Below are positions 17,864-26,724 of a stretch of DNA of 64,000 bases, piece by piece. The stretch lies in contig NZ_FOKB01000007.1 in assembly GCF_900111895.1 (NCBI RefSeq), positions 124,001-188,000 of the forward strand. Reading direction: 5' to 3'. The notes under the pieces were generated by a model. That model ran no database searches, had not been told where the DNA came from, and saw only the letters and a program-made list of their open reading frames with translations. Position numbers and translations under genes: made by a program. Every line of letters starts with the position of its first letter. Position 1 is the stretch's first letter. The stretch is from Pseudomonas simiae (lineage in GTDB: Bacteria; Pseudomonadota; Gammaproteobacteria; Pseudomonadales; Pseudomonadaceae).

Positions 17864-18020
17864 CCGGCAAAGAAACACCGCATGTATTCCCGCTGAAAAA
17901 AACGTAACATTTACGGCCAATTCTGAGTGTTGAGCAGCCCCCTGGGCCGCCTGTTGTTCACTCAGACGGTTTGGTCGGCGACTGCCGAACACCCATCGTT
18001 TACCCAGAGCCTCCCCCGCC

Positions 18021-19145
18021 ATGCCCCTGCTCGAAAGCCCCTTCGCCCAGCTCGATCTGATCCGCCAGCCAGAGCAACATAACGATCCGCTGCAAGCCTT
18101 CGATGCCGCCGACGAGTACCTGCTCAATCACCTGGCCGAGCAACAGCCGACGGTGACGACGCGCGTGCTGGTGCTCAATGACAGCTTCGGCGCCCTGGCG
18201 GCCAGCCTTCAAGGCCAGGTGCAGGTAACCTCCAGTGGTGATTCGTTCCTGGCCGCCCAGGGCCTGGAAAAAAACCTGGTGCGCAACGGCAAGGCTTTTG
18301 ATGCGGTGGCATTCATCCCCGCCAGCCAGGTTCCGACAGGGCCGTACGACTGTGTGTTGATCCGCGTACCGAAAACCCTGGCCTTGCTGGAAGAACAACT
18401 GATCCGCTTGCAAGGCCAACTCGCGCCGGGAGCTCAAGTCATCGCCGGGGCAATGATCAAGCATCTGCCACGGGCGGCAGGCGAGTTGCTGGAGCGTTAC
18501 ATCGGCCCGATGCAGGCGTCGCTGGCAGTGAAAAAGGCGCGTTTGCTGATCGCCACTCCCGAAGACCGTCCTGCTGCAGTCTCGCCCTACCCGACCCGCT
18601 ACACCCTGGACACGCCGGCCATCGAACTGCTGAACCACGCCAACGTGTTCTGCCGCGAAAGCCTGGACATCGGCACCCGCGCGTTCCTGCCCCACTTGCC
18701 GAAAAACCTGGGCAGTGCCTGCGTGGCAGACCTGGGTTGCGGCAACGGCGTGCTGGCGATTGCCAGCGCCCTGCAAAATCCCGAAGCGCACTACACCTTG
18801 GTAGATGAGTCCTACATGGCCGTGCAGTCGGCAGCCGAGAACTGGCACGCCGCACTTGGCGAACGCGATGTCGTCGTGCGCGCCGCCGACGGCCTGGCCG
18901 GGCAAGAGCCGCAATCGCTGGACGTGGTGCTGTGCAATCCGCCGTTTCACCAGCAGCAGGTGGTGGGCGACTTCCTCGCCTGGCGCATGTTCCAACAGGC
19001 GCGGGAAGCGCTGGTGGTCGGTGGCGCCCTCTATATAGTCGGCAACCGCCACCTGGGTTATCACACCAAACTGGCGCGCTTGTTCCGAGGTGTCGAGCAA
19101 GTCGCCACCACGCCAAAATTCGTGATCCTCAAAGCGCGCAAATAA
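18021..19145 (+). CDS. rlmG: 23S rRNA (guanine-1835-N2)-methyltransferase RlmG
   Basis: SAM-dependent methylase of 374 residues with a duplicated Rossmann architecture. The C-terminal catalytic half has the SAM motif VADLGCGNGVLAIAS (about 235-249) and the amino-methylase motif NPPFH (about 310). The length fits RlmG, which methylates G1835 of the large-subunit rRNA. RsmC is the closest alternative; the RsmC paralogue is shorter and differs in the N-terminal half. Confidence 0.9.
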   Translation: MPLLESPFAQLDLIRQPEQHNDPLQAFDAADEYLLNHLAEQQPTVTTRVLVLNDSFGALAASLQGQVQVTSSGDSFLAAQGLEKNLVRNGKAFDAVAFIPASQVPTGPYDCVLIRVPKTLALLEEQLIRLQGQLAPGAQVIAGAMIKHLPRAAGELLERYIGPMQASLAVKKARLLIATPEDRPAAVSPYPTRYTLDTPAIELLNHANVFCRESLDIGTRAFLPHLPKNLGSACVADLGCGNGVLAIASALQNPEAHYTLVDESYMAVQSAAENWHAALGERDVVVRAADGLAGQEPQSLDVVLCNPPFHQQQVVGDFLAWRMFQQAREALVVGGALYIVGNRHLGYHTKLARLFRGVEQVATTPKFVILKARK

Positions 19146-19202
19146 AAAAACCCTGCCGATCTCGCGAGGGGCAGGGTTGAAAAGCCGGGCTGCAAAGCCC
19201 GG
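19144..19202 (-). terminator. Double hairpin terminator of the cio operon
   Basis: Reading the minus strand after the DUF2474 stop, a hairpin CCGGGCT-TTGC-AGCCCGG (19202-19185) is followed by a 9-bp stem AACCCTGCC/GGCAGGGTT (19178-19149) and then a run of T residues (complement of 19144-19150). It also overlaps the rlmG stop codon, where it may end that convergent transcript. Confidence 0.8.
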
Positions 19203-19211
19203 ATCGGGATG

Positions 19212-19379
19212 TCAGTGGGTGGTCAGGCCCGCCGCATTCATGAACATGCGCATCAGGCTCGCCACGACAAACAAGGCCAGCACGCTGCCGGTCCAGATCA
19301 TCGCCAGCCACCCCAGGCGCCGCCACAACGGCTGTTTCTCGGCCTGTTCGATCTCGTGCAACGAAGGTTTGCCGGACAT
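19212..19379 (-). CDS. DUF2474 small membrane subunit associated with the cyanide-insensitive oxidase
   Basis: A 55-residue protein, MSGKPSLHEIEQAEKQ at the start, then a single hydrophobic helix WLAMIWTGSVLALFVVASLM (about 24-43) and a short tail ending GLTTH. The start follows AGGAGGGTCGTTCC, an excellent ribosome binding site, and lies 12 bp after the cioB stop. DUF2474 proteins follow cioAB in pseudomonads, in the position of CydX/YbgT in the E. coli bd operon, so it is probably a stabilising accessory subunit; this is inference. Confidence 0.85.
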   Translation of the reverse strand: MSGKPSLHEIEQAEKQPLWRRLGWLAMIWTGSVLALFVVASLMRMFMNAAGLTTH

Positions 19380-19391
19380 GGAACGACCCTC

Positions 19392-20399
19392 CTAGTGATA
19401 ACCGTCTTCGTGGGTGACCTTGCCGCGGAATACGTAGTAGCTCCAGAAGGTGTAGCCCAGGATGAACGGGATGATGAACAAGGTGCCCACCAGCATGAAG
19501 CCCTGGCTTTGCGGCGGCGCCGCGGCATCCCAGATCGACACGGAGGGCGGAATGATATTCGGCCACAGGCTGATGCCCAAACCACTGTACCCCAGGAAGA
19601 TCAGCACCAAGGTCAGCAGGAACGGCGTGTAGTGCGCATGACGTGCCACCGCGCGGAACAGTCCATACATGGTCACCAACACCAGGATCGGCACCGGCAG
19701 GAACCAGAACAGGTTCGGCAGGGTGAACCAGCGCGAGGCGATTTCCGGGTGCGTCAATGGCGTCCAGATGCTCACAATGCCGATCACCGCCAGCACCACA
19801 AAGGCCAATGGCCGTGCCAGGTTGTGCATCTTTTCCTGCAGCGGGCCTTCGGTCTTCATGATCAGCCAAGTGCAGCCGAGCAACGCATAGGCCACGATCA
19901 ACGCGACGCCGCAGAACATCGTGAACGGTGTGGCCCAGTCCAGTGAGCCGCCGGCGAACTGGCGATCCACTACTGGAATGCCGTCGATAAACGCCCCCAG
20001 CGCCACGCCCTGGAAGAACGTCGCCGCCAATGAGCCACCGATAAACGCTTTGTCCCACAGGTGACGCTTGTGGTCCTTGGCCTTGAAGCGGAACTCGAAC
20101 GCCACGCCACGGAAGATCAGCCCGATCAGCATCAGGATCAGCGGCAGGTACAGCGCCGACAACACCACCGAATAGGCCAGCGGGAACGCGCCGAACAACG
20201 CTGCGCCGCCCAGGACTAACCAGGTTTCATTGCCGTCCCAGACCGGGGCCACGGTGTTCATCATGACGTCACGGTCGGTCTTGCCCGGGATAAACGGAAA
20301 CAGGATGCCGATGCCCAGGTCGAAACCGTCCATGACCACATACATCATGATGCCGAAGATGATGATCACGGCCCAGATCAGCGGAAGATCAATACCCAT
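19392..20399 (-). CDS. cioB: Cyanide-insensitive terminal oxidase (bd-type) subunit II
   Basis: CydB/CioB-like membrane subunit of 335 residues, with the typical start MGIDLPLIWAVIIIFGIMMYVVMDGFDLGIGILFPF (first 36 residues) and WDGNETWLVLGGAALFGAFP at about residues 55-74. ATG 20399 is preceded by AAGGGGAATTGAG; an upstream extension of the frame into cioA is not conserved. One base separates it from the cioA stop. The short-Q-loop partner and the DUF2474 gene identify the cio rather than the cydAB type. Confidence 0.95.
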   Translation of the reverse strand: MGIDLPLIWAVIIIFGIMMYVVMDGFDLGIGILFPFIPGKTDRDVMMNTVAPVWDGNETWLVLGGAALFGAFPLAYSVVLSALYLPLILMLIGLIFRGVAFEFRFKAKDHKRHLWDKAFIGGSLAATFFQGVALGAFIDGIPVVDRQFAGGSLDWATPFTMFCGVALIVAYALLGCTWLIMKTEGPLQEKMHNLARPLAFVVLAVIGIVSIWTPLTHPEIASRWFTLPNLFWFLPVPILVLVTMYGLFRAVARHAHYTPFLLTLVLIFLGYSGLGISLWPNIIPPSVSIWDAAAPPQSQGFMLVGTLFIIPFILGYTFWSYYVFRGKVTHEDGYH

Positions 20400-20400
20400 C

Positions 20401-21840
20401 TCAATTCCCCTTGTGCTGGATGTCGACGTGGTCGTCGTCGCTGCCATCATCGGCAGCCGACAACGGACGGGCCGGTGTGCGTTTCTGGCCAGGGCCACCG
20501 TGGGTAGGTTCACTGCCCTCGTGGGTCTGAGGTCCTTTGCGTACCAGGCGCATCATGTAGCCCAGGCCCGCGCCGAACAGCGCGAAGTACACCACCACGA
20601 ACAACACCAGGGTGATCGTCATCTGCGCCAGGCTATGCCCGGAGGAAGCATCCGCCGTGCGCATCAAGCCGTAGACCACCCACGGCTGACGACCGATCTC
20701 GGTGGTGAACCAGCCGGCGAGAATCGCGATCAGGCCGGACGGGCCCATCCACAACGCCAGGTACAGGAACGGTTTGGACGTGTACATCTTGTCGCCCCGG
20801 CGCAGCCAGAGGCTGAACAAACCGGTGAAGATCATCAGGAAGCCCAGGCCGACCATGACCCGGAACGACCAGAACACGATGGTCGAGTTAGGGCGGTCCT
20901 CGGGCGGGAATTCCTTGAGCGCCGGAACCTGCTTATCCAGTGAGTGAGTCAGGATCAAGCTGCCCAGGTACGGGATTTCCACCGCGTACTTGGTTTTCTC
21001 GGCCTTCATGTCGGGCCAGCCAAACAGGATCAGCGGCGTCGGCTCGTTGCCGATGTTTTCCCAGTGGCCTTCGATCGCGGCAATTTTTGCCGGCTGGTGC
21101 TTCAAGGTGTTGAGACCATGGAAGTCGCCGATCACCGCCTGAATAGGCGCGACGATCAGGGCCATCCACATGGCCATCGAGAGCATTTTGCGGATCGCCG
21201 GGTTGTCCTTGCCGCGCAGCAGGTGCCAGGCCGCCGAGGAACCGACGAAGAACGCGGTGGCCACGAAGGCTGCCGTGGCCATGTGCGCCAGGCGATACGG
21301 GAAAGACGGGTTGAAGACCACGGCGAACCAATCGGTCGGGATCACGCGGCCATCAATGATTTCAAAGCCCTGAGGCGTCTGCATCCAGCTATTGGACGAG
21401 AGGATCCAGAACGTGGAAATCAACGTGCCGACGGCCACCATCACGGTGGAGAAGAAGTGCAGGTTGCGCCCGACCTTGTTCCAGCCGAACAGCATCACGC
21501 CAAGGAAACCGGCTTCGAGGAAGAAGGCCGTGAGCACTTCGTAGGTCAGGAGCGGCCCGGTGACGGCGCCCGCGAAGTCCGAGAAGCGGCTCCAGTTGGT
21601 GCCGAACTGGTAGGCCATGACCAAACCGGAGACCACACCCATACCGAAGTTGACGGCAAAGATCTTCGACCAGAAATGATAGAGGTCACGGTAGGTGTCG
21701 TTGTGGGTCTTGAGCCACAAGCCTTCCAGCACCGCAAGGTAACTGGCCAGGCCGATGGTGATCGCCGGGAACAGGATGTGGAAAGAGATGGTGAACGCAA
21801 ATTGAATTCGGGCGAGATCTAGCGCCTCCAAACCGAACAT
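20401..21840 (-). CDS. cioA: Cyanide-insensitive quinol oxidase (bd-type) subunit I
   Basis: Subunit I of 479 residues, which carries the haems and oxidises ubiquinol while reducing oxygen in the inner membrane. The haem-ligand His is at about 21 (FTISFHILFPAITIG), with another in PYRLAHMATAA, and the GWFTTEIGRQPW motif is conserved. The quinol loop is short, as in the CioA subfamily. The C-terminal tail is charged and contains several His residues. ATG 21840 follows GAGGAAGACTT. A perfect ANR-type box lies 158 bp upstream. In P. aeruginosa ANR represses this oxidase at low oxygen. Confidence 0.95.
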   Translation of the reverse strand: MFGLEALDLARIQFAFTISFHILFPAITIGLASYLAVLEGLWLKTHNDTYRDLYHFWSKIFAVNFGMGVVSGLVMAYQFGTNWSRFSDFAGAVTGPLLTYEVLTAFFLEAGFLGVMLFGWNKVGRNLHFFSTVMVAVGTLISTFWILSSNSWMQTPQGFEIIDGRVIPTDWFAVVFNPSFPYRLAHMATAAFVATAFFVGSSAAWHLLRGKDNPAIRKMLSMAMWMALIVAPIQAVIGDFHGLNTLKHQPAKIAAIEGHWENIGNEPTPLILFGWPDMKAEKTKYAVEIPYLGSLILTHSLDKQVPALKEFPPEDRPNSTIVFWSFRVMVGLGFLMIFTGLFSLWLRRGDKMYTSKPFLYLALWMGPSGLIAILAGWFTTEIGRQPWVVYGLMRTADASSGHSLAQMTITLVLFVVVYFALFGAGLGYMMRLVRKGPQTHEGSEPTHGGPGQKRTPARPLSAADDGSDDDHVDIQHKGN

Positions 21841-22158
21841 AAGTCTTCCTCTGTCAGGTAATACCGGCTGCTGGCGGGAGCCTGCACCCACTGCCCCCAC
21901 GGATATGGAGTCTGGCGAATTTCAATTCGTTTCTTTTTTTAACCCACCCCGTCGGGAATCTGGCCTTGCGGCCGCCAGGTCGATGCCCGGGCGGACATTG
22001 ATCTGGATCAAGCATTGCTAAAAGAGTAGTCCCATTTTCGATGTAGGACGGCGTGGTCTTTTGCCGCGTGACAGACTGCCTCAGCTCAGTTGTTGCAACT
22101 ATCTGTTACAACTTAGTGATAATCTCGGCGCTCCCTCCGGCTCTGACCTGAACTCCCG
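21841..22158. promoter_or_regulatory. Divergent promoter region of cioA and the MFS gene, with ANR/FNR box
   Basis: 318 bp between divergent genes. It contains TTGATCTGGATCAA at 21998-22011, a perfect match to the ANR/FNR/Dnr consensus TTGAT-N4-ATCAA. The site is about 158 bp from the cioA start and 148 bp from the MFS start, so it could serve either gene. I saw nothing else distinctive. Confidence 0.8.
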
Positions 22159-23397
22159 ATGCCTAGTGAACCCGCGTTGCTGTTGCGTCATCACCGCCCT
22201 TTCATTGCCTTCTGGCTGGCGCGCATCTTTACCGCCAGCGGTTTCCAGATGCTCACCGTGGCCATCGGCTGGAACCTCTACCAACTGACCGGCAATGTGC
22301 TGGACCTGGGGTTGGTCGGCCTGGTGGAGTTTGTGCCGCGCGTACTCTTCATGTTGCACACCGGGCATGTGGCCGATCGTTATGAACGGCGCAAGGTCGC
22401 CGCCATCTGCCAGACCGTGCAGGCGCTGATTGCCCTGAGCCTGGCCATCGGCGGGCTGACCGGCAACGTGACCCGCGAGATGATTTTTATCCTCGCCTTC
22501 CTGCTTGGCGCCGCACGTTCGTTTGAAATGCCGACCACTCAGGCGATGCTGCCGAGCATCGTCCCCAGCACCTTGTTTCCGCGAGCCGTGGCCTCGTCTC
22601 AGTCGGCCCAGCAGTTGGCAACCATCGTCGCCCCAGCCCTCGGCGGTTTGCTCTACGCGTTTGGCAGCGTCTGGGTCTATGGTCCAACGGTGGTGCTGTA
22701 CCTTATCGCCTGCGTGCTGACCCTCAACCTGCCCGCGCGCCAGACGCCACTCAACAAAGGCAAGGCCACCCTGGATTCTCTGCTCGCCGGCATCCGCTTC
22801 ATCCGCAGCCGCCCGGACATTCTCGGTGCCATCTCCCTCGACCTGTTCGCCGTGCTGCTGGGGGGTGCCACCGCGTTGCTGCCGGTGTTCGCCAAAGACA
22901 TCCTGCTGACGGGCGCCTGGGGCCTGGGCCTGCTGCGTTCGGCGCCGGCAGTGGGGGCGTTGTTGATGTCACTGTGGCTGGCGCGGTTTTCGGTGGACCG
23001 CCACGTGGGTCGTGTGATGTTTACCGCCGTCGGCGTGTTCGGTGTGGCGACCATTGCGTTCGGGCTGTCCACCTCGTTCTGGTTCTCCCTGGCGGTGCTG
23101 GTGGTGCTGGGCGCGGCGGACATGATCAGCATGGTGATCCGCGCCTCCTTCGTGCAGTTGGAAACGCCGGATGAAATGCGCGGGCGGGTCAGTGCCGTCA
23201 ACGGCCTGTTTATCGGTGCGTCCAATCAGTTGGGCGAGTTTGAGTCCGGCATTACCGCCCACTGGTTCGGCACCGTGCCCGCCGTGGTCATGGGCGGGAT
23301 CGGTACGCTGGTCGTGACCGGGGTCTGGATCAAGTTGTTCCCGACGTTGGCCAACCGGGATCGGATGCATGTGCCAGTGCAAGACGCCAAGGTTTAA
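22159..23397 (+). CDS. MFS transporter of the EntS/macrolide-efflux type
   Basis: Polytopic protein of 412 residues with twelve predicted membrane segments. The loop motif DRYERRKVAAICQ (about 72-84) and the mid-protein EMPTTQAMLPSIVP segment are typical of the MFS_3 group, which includes the enterobactin exporter EntS and several drug exporters. The second-half motif EMRGRVSAVNGLFIGASNQLGEFESG is also characteristic. Efflux is likely, but the substrate is unknown. It is divergent from cioA. Confidence 0.85.
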   Translation: MPSEPALLLRHHRPFIAFWLARIFTASGFQMLTVAIGWNLYQLTGNVLDLGLVGLVEFVPRVLFMLHTGHVADRYERRKVAAICQTVQALIALSLAIGGLTGNVTREMIFILAFLLGAARSFEMPTTQAMLPSIVPSTLFPRAVASSQSAQQLATIVAPALGGLLYAFGSVWVYGPTVVLYLIACVLTLNLPARQTPLNKGKATLDSLLAGIRFIRSRPDILGAISLDLFAVLLGGATALLPVFAKDILLTGAWGLGLLRSAPAVGALLMSLWLARFSVDRHVGRVMFTAVGVFGVATIAFGLSTSFWFSLAVLVVLGAADMISMVIRASFVQLETPDEMRGRVSAVNGLFIGASNQLGEFESGITAHWFGTVPAVVMGGIGTLVVTGVWIKLFPTLANRDRMHVPVQDAKV

Positions 23398-23433
23398 GCC
23401 CCGCCACCTCCCCTGATGCTGGAATGCACTAAG

Positions 23434-23523
23434 TGTGGGCGCGGGCTTGCTCGCGAATGCGGTGAATCAGCCAGCCCATCAGGTGACTGCCCCGCCGCAT
23501 TCGCGAGCAAGCCCGCTCCCACA
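23434..23523. repeat. REPIN between convergent genes
   Basis: Inverted arms TGTGGGCGCGGGCTTGCTCG (23434-) and CGAGCAAGCCCGCTCCCACA (-23523) enclose an imperfect palindrome. The left arm carries a C in place of A (GTGGGCGC). It lies between convergent MFS and paoC ends. Confidence 0.9.
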
Positions 23524-23554
23524 TTTTGGATCTTCGGTGGGTTGAAGATTGGAG

Positions 23555-25738
23555 CTAGAGCACCTTGTCCAGGGTAATGGGGAACTCCCGCACCCGCTTG
23601 CCGGTGGCGTGATAAATCGCATTGGCCACCGCCGCCGCCACCCCGACGATACCGATTTCCCCGACACCCTTGGACCCCAGGGCATTGACGATCTCGTCGT
23701 GCTCTTCGACAAACACCACGTCAATGTCGCCGATATCGGCGTTTACCGGAATGTGGTACTCCGCCAGACTGTGGTTCATGTAGCGCCCCAGCTGATGGTC
23801 GATCTGGGTTTCTTCATGCAGCGCCATGCCAATGCCCCACACCACACCCCCCAGGATCTGACTGCGGGCCATCTTAGGGTTGACCACCCGCCCGGCAGCA
23901 ATCGCGCTCACCACCCGACGCACCTTGATGGTGCCCAGGTCTTCATCCACCTGCACCTCGACGAAGACCGCCGAGTGGGTGGCGGTGCTGTAGCCCTCGC
24001 GTTTCTTGTCGGGCTCACTGTCGACCTGCACTTGCAGCGCGTCTTCGCCGCTGTCCTTGACCAACTGTGCCAGCGACACACTCACGTCCCCGGTATGCAG
24101 ATGGCCATCTTCGAAGCGCACGGACTCGGCATCCTTGAACACCGGATACGTCTGCCGGGCAATGCTCAACAGTTTGCCGGTCAACGCTTCGCAGGCTTGC
24201 TGCACAGCGGTGCCGACGGAGGACACGGTAAACGACCCGCCCTGCAACGGCGCGGTGGGCAATGATGAATCCCCCAACACAAACGTCACGTCTTCGACCG
24301 CCACACCGCTGGCCTGCGCCGCGATCTGGGTCATCACCGTGTAAGTCCCGGTGCCGATATCAGTGGTGGCGCTGCTGACGGTCAGCTTGCCCTGCGCGTC
24401 GATTCGCGCCTTGGCACTGGCCTTCATCTGCATGGCTTCCCATACCCCGCCGGCCATGCCCCAGCCGATCAACTGGCGACCGTCGCGCATGCTGCGCGGC
24501 TCCGGGTTGCGCTGGTTCCAGCCAAAACGCTCGGCGCCTTCGCTGTAACATTCGCGCAAGGCTTTGCTGGACCAAGGTTTGTCTTCGTTCTGGTTACGCT
24601 CGGCGTAATTGATCAGCCGCAGTTGCACCGGGTCCAACCCTAAGGCGCTGGCCAGTTCATCCATGGCGCACTCCAGGCCGATCACGCCGAGGGCGGCGCC
24701 AGGTGCGCGCATGTCCAGCGGCGTGAACACGTCCAGGGGCACCAGTTTGTAGGTCAGTTGCACGTTGTCGCAGTGGTAGAGCATGCCGCTCCACTCCACG
24801 ACGTGTTCACTGAAGTCTTCGAAGCGCGAGGTCTGGCCGATTGCGGTGTGCCCCAGCGCCAGCAGGCGCCCATTGGCGGCAGCGCCCAGTTGCAGGCGCT
24901 GCAAGGTGCGCGGGCGGTAACCGAACGTGAACATCTGCTGACGCGTCAGCGTGACCCGCACCGAACGCTTGAGTGCCAAAGAGGCCATCACTGCAAGCGG
25001 CAATTGGTACTGCGGACGCAGGCCGGAACCAAACGCACCGCCGACAAACGCGGCGAAGATACGCACCTGGCTTTTATCCAGGCCGAAGACTTCTTGCACA
25101 TAGGCCTGGCAGTTCTGCGGGCCTTGGGTCTTGTCATGGATATGCAGGGTGCCGTCCGGCTGATACAGCACGGTGCTGGCGTGGGGCTCCATCGGATTAT
25201 GGTGTTCGATAGGCGTGCTGTAGTGCACGTCCAGGCTGACGGCGGCGCCGGTCCATTCGGCCTGGAAGTTGCCACGCGGCGTGGGCGGGGTCTGCGGCGA
25301 GGCGTGGGCCTGGTCCTGCATGGCCAGCAAGTCGGTTTCGAAGGCTTCGGTCTCGTACTCGACCTGCACCAATGAACCGGCATGCCGCGCCAGCTCAAGG
25401 TTGTCGGCGATAACCAGGGCCAGGGGCTGGCCGCTGTACAGCACGCGGTCGTTGTAGAGCGGCCGAAACGGCGAGCCGTCGGCGGCGTCGGCGTCCTGGA
25501 AAGCATCGTCGTAGCTGGCGATTTTGGGGCGATTGAGGTGATGGATCACGTCCACCACGCCCGGCAGGGCCAGCGCTTTGGAAGCATCGATGCGCAGCAC
25601 ACGGCCCTTGGCGACGGTACTGGACACCACGCTGCCATGCAGCAAGCCGTCCTCGGGAAACTCACCGGCGTAGCGCGCCTGGCCAGTGACCTTGAGCAGA
25701 CCGTCAACCCGGTCCAAGGGTTTGCCGATAGCGGTCAT
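23555..25738 (-). CDS. paoC: Molybdopterin-binding subunit of an aldehyde/xanthine-type oxidoreductase
   Basis: Large catalytic subunit of the xanthine oxidase family, 727 residues, very close to E. coli PaoC (732). The catalytic Glu lies in GVGEIG near the C-terminus (about 694), and the cofactor segments GAFGSGLRPQYQLPLAVMA and QGGSFTVSSVGTAVQQA are present. With the FAD and 2Fe-2S subunits encoded upstream (4-bp overlaps) it forms a three-subunit enzyme that oxidises aldehydes. No PaoD/XdhC-type maturation gene is adjacent. The substrate range is not predictable. Confidence 0.88.
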   Translation of the reverse strand: MTAIGKPLDRVDGLLKVTGQARYAGEFPEDGLLHGSVVSSTVAKGRVLRIDASKALALPGVVDVIHHLNRPKIASYDDAFQDADAADGSPFRPLYNDRVLYSGQPLALVIADNLELARHAGSLVQVEYETEAFETDLLAMQDQAHASPQTPPTPRGNFQAEWTGAAVSLDVHYSTPIEHHNPMEPHASTVLYQPDGTLHIHDKTQGPQNCQAYVQEVFGLDKSQVRIFAAFVGGAFGSGLRPQYQLPLAVMASLALKRSVRVTLTRQQMFTFGYRPRTLQRLQLGAAANGRLLALGHTAIGQTSRFEDFSEHVVEWSGMLYHCDNVQLTYKLVPLDVFTPLDMRAPGAALGVIGLECAMDELASALGLDPVQLRLINYAERNQNEDKPWSSKALRECYSEGAERFGWNQRNPEPRSMRDGRQLIGWGMAGGVWEAMQMKASAKARIDAQGKLTVSSATTDIGTGTYTVMTQIAAQASGVAVEDVTFVLGDSSLPTAPLQGGSFTVSSVGTAVQQACEALTGKLLSIARQTYPVFKDAESVRFEDGHLHTGDVSVSLAQLVKDSGEDALQVQVDSEPDKKREGYSTATHSAVFVEVQVDEDLGTIKVRRVVSAIAAGRVVNPKMARSQILGGVVWGIGMALHEETQIDHQLGRYMNHSLAEYHIPVNADIGDIDVVFVEEHDEIVNALGSKGVGEIGIVGVAAAVANAIYHATGKRVREFPITLDKVL

Positions 25739-26724
25739 GGGCGTTCTCCTGCGACTGCTGCATCACTCAGGGCGCGAATAATCCCCCGGCGTGCCAGCTT
25801 GATCTTGAAGCCGTTGTGTTCCAGCGGTTCTGCGTCTTGCAGCAGAGCGTCGGCGGCGTGGCTGAAGGTTTCGCGGCTGACGACCTGGCCGATCAGCGCG
25901 GCTTCCACGGCGCGATCACGCCAGGGTTTGTGGGCCACGCCGCCAAGGGCCAGACGCGCATCGACGATAGTGTCACCGTCCAGTTCAAGCGCTGCGGCAA
26001 CCGACACCAGGGCAAAGGCATAAGACGCACGGTCGCGGATTTTCAAATAGTTGCTATGGCTCGCCAGGTTGTCGGCGGGCAGCTCGATGGCGGTGATCAG
26101 CTCATCGTCGGCCAGCTGATTGTCCCGTTGCGGCGCATCACCGGGCAGGCGATGGAAATCGGCAAACTCGATGATCCGCGCACCGCCGCGCCCTTCGACA
26201 TGCACCCGCGCCTCCAGCGCCGCCAAGGCGACGCACATATCGGAAGGATGGGTGGCGACGCACTGCTCACTGGCGCCGAGGATCGCGTGGATGCGGTTCA
26301 AGCCCGTTCGCGCCGGGCAGCCGGTGCCAGGCTCGCGCTTGTTGCAGGGCACGGTGGCGTCATAGAAGTAGTAACAACGGGTGCGCTGTAACAGGTTGCC
26401 GCCGGTACTGGCCATGTTGCGCAATTGCGGCGAGGCGCCGGCAAGGATGGCCTGCGACAGCAGTGGGTAGCGCTGTTCGATCAGCGGGTGCCAGGCCAGG
26501 TCGGCATTGCTCACCAGGGCGCCGATCAACAGCCCTCCGTCGCTCGTCTCCTGAATGTCGTGCAACGGCAGGCCGGTGATATCGATGAGGTGCTCGGGGC
26601 GGCTGATGTTTTCTTTCATCAGGTCCAGCAGGTTGGTGCCACCGGCAATAAAGCGCGAGGCGCCCGTGCTCAGGTGCACGGCCTCCTGTACATCGACGGG
26701 TTTGCTGTAATGGAAGGGGTTCAC
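25735..26724 (-). CDS. paoB: FAD-binding subunit of the aldehyde oxidoreductase
   Basis: CO-dehydrogenase flavoprotein-type subunit of 329 residues (E. coli PaoB 318). FAD-binding motifs FIAGGTNLLDLMK (about 25-37) and ASPQLRNMASTGGNLLQRTRC (about 97-117) are clear. The second segment holds a Cys-rich YFYDATVPCNKREPGTGCPA stretch that in the PaoB group binds an additional 4Fe-4S cluster. It overlaps both neighbours by 4 bp, indicating translational coupling. Confidence 0.9.
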   Translation of the reverse strand: MNPFHYSKPVDVQEAVHLSTGASRFIAGGTNLLDLMKENISRPEHLIDITGLPLHDIQETSDGGLLIGALVSNADLAWHPLIEQRYPLLSQAILAGASPQLRNMASTGGNLLQRTRCYYFYDATVPCNKREPGTGCPARTGLNRIHAILGASEQCVATHPSDMCVALAALEARVHVEGRGGARIIEFADFHRLPGDAPQRDNQLADDELITAIELPADNLASHSNYLKIRDRASYAFALVSVAAALELDGDTIVDARLALGGVAHKPWRDRAVEAALIGQVVSRETFSHAADALLQDAEPLEHNGFKIKLARRGIIRALSDAAVAGERP

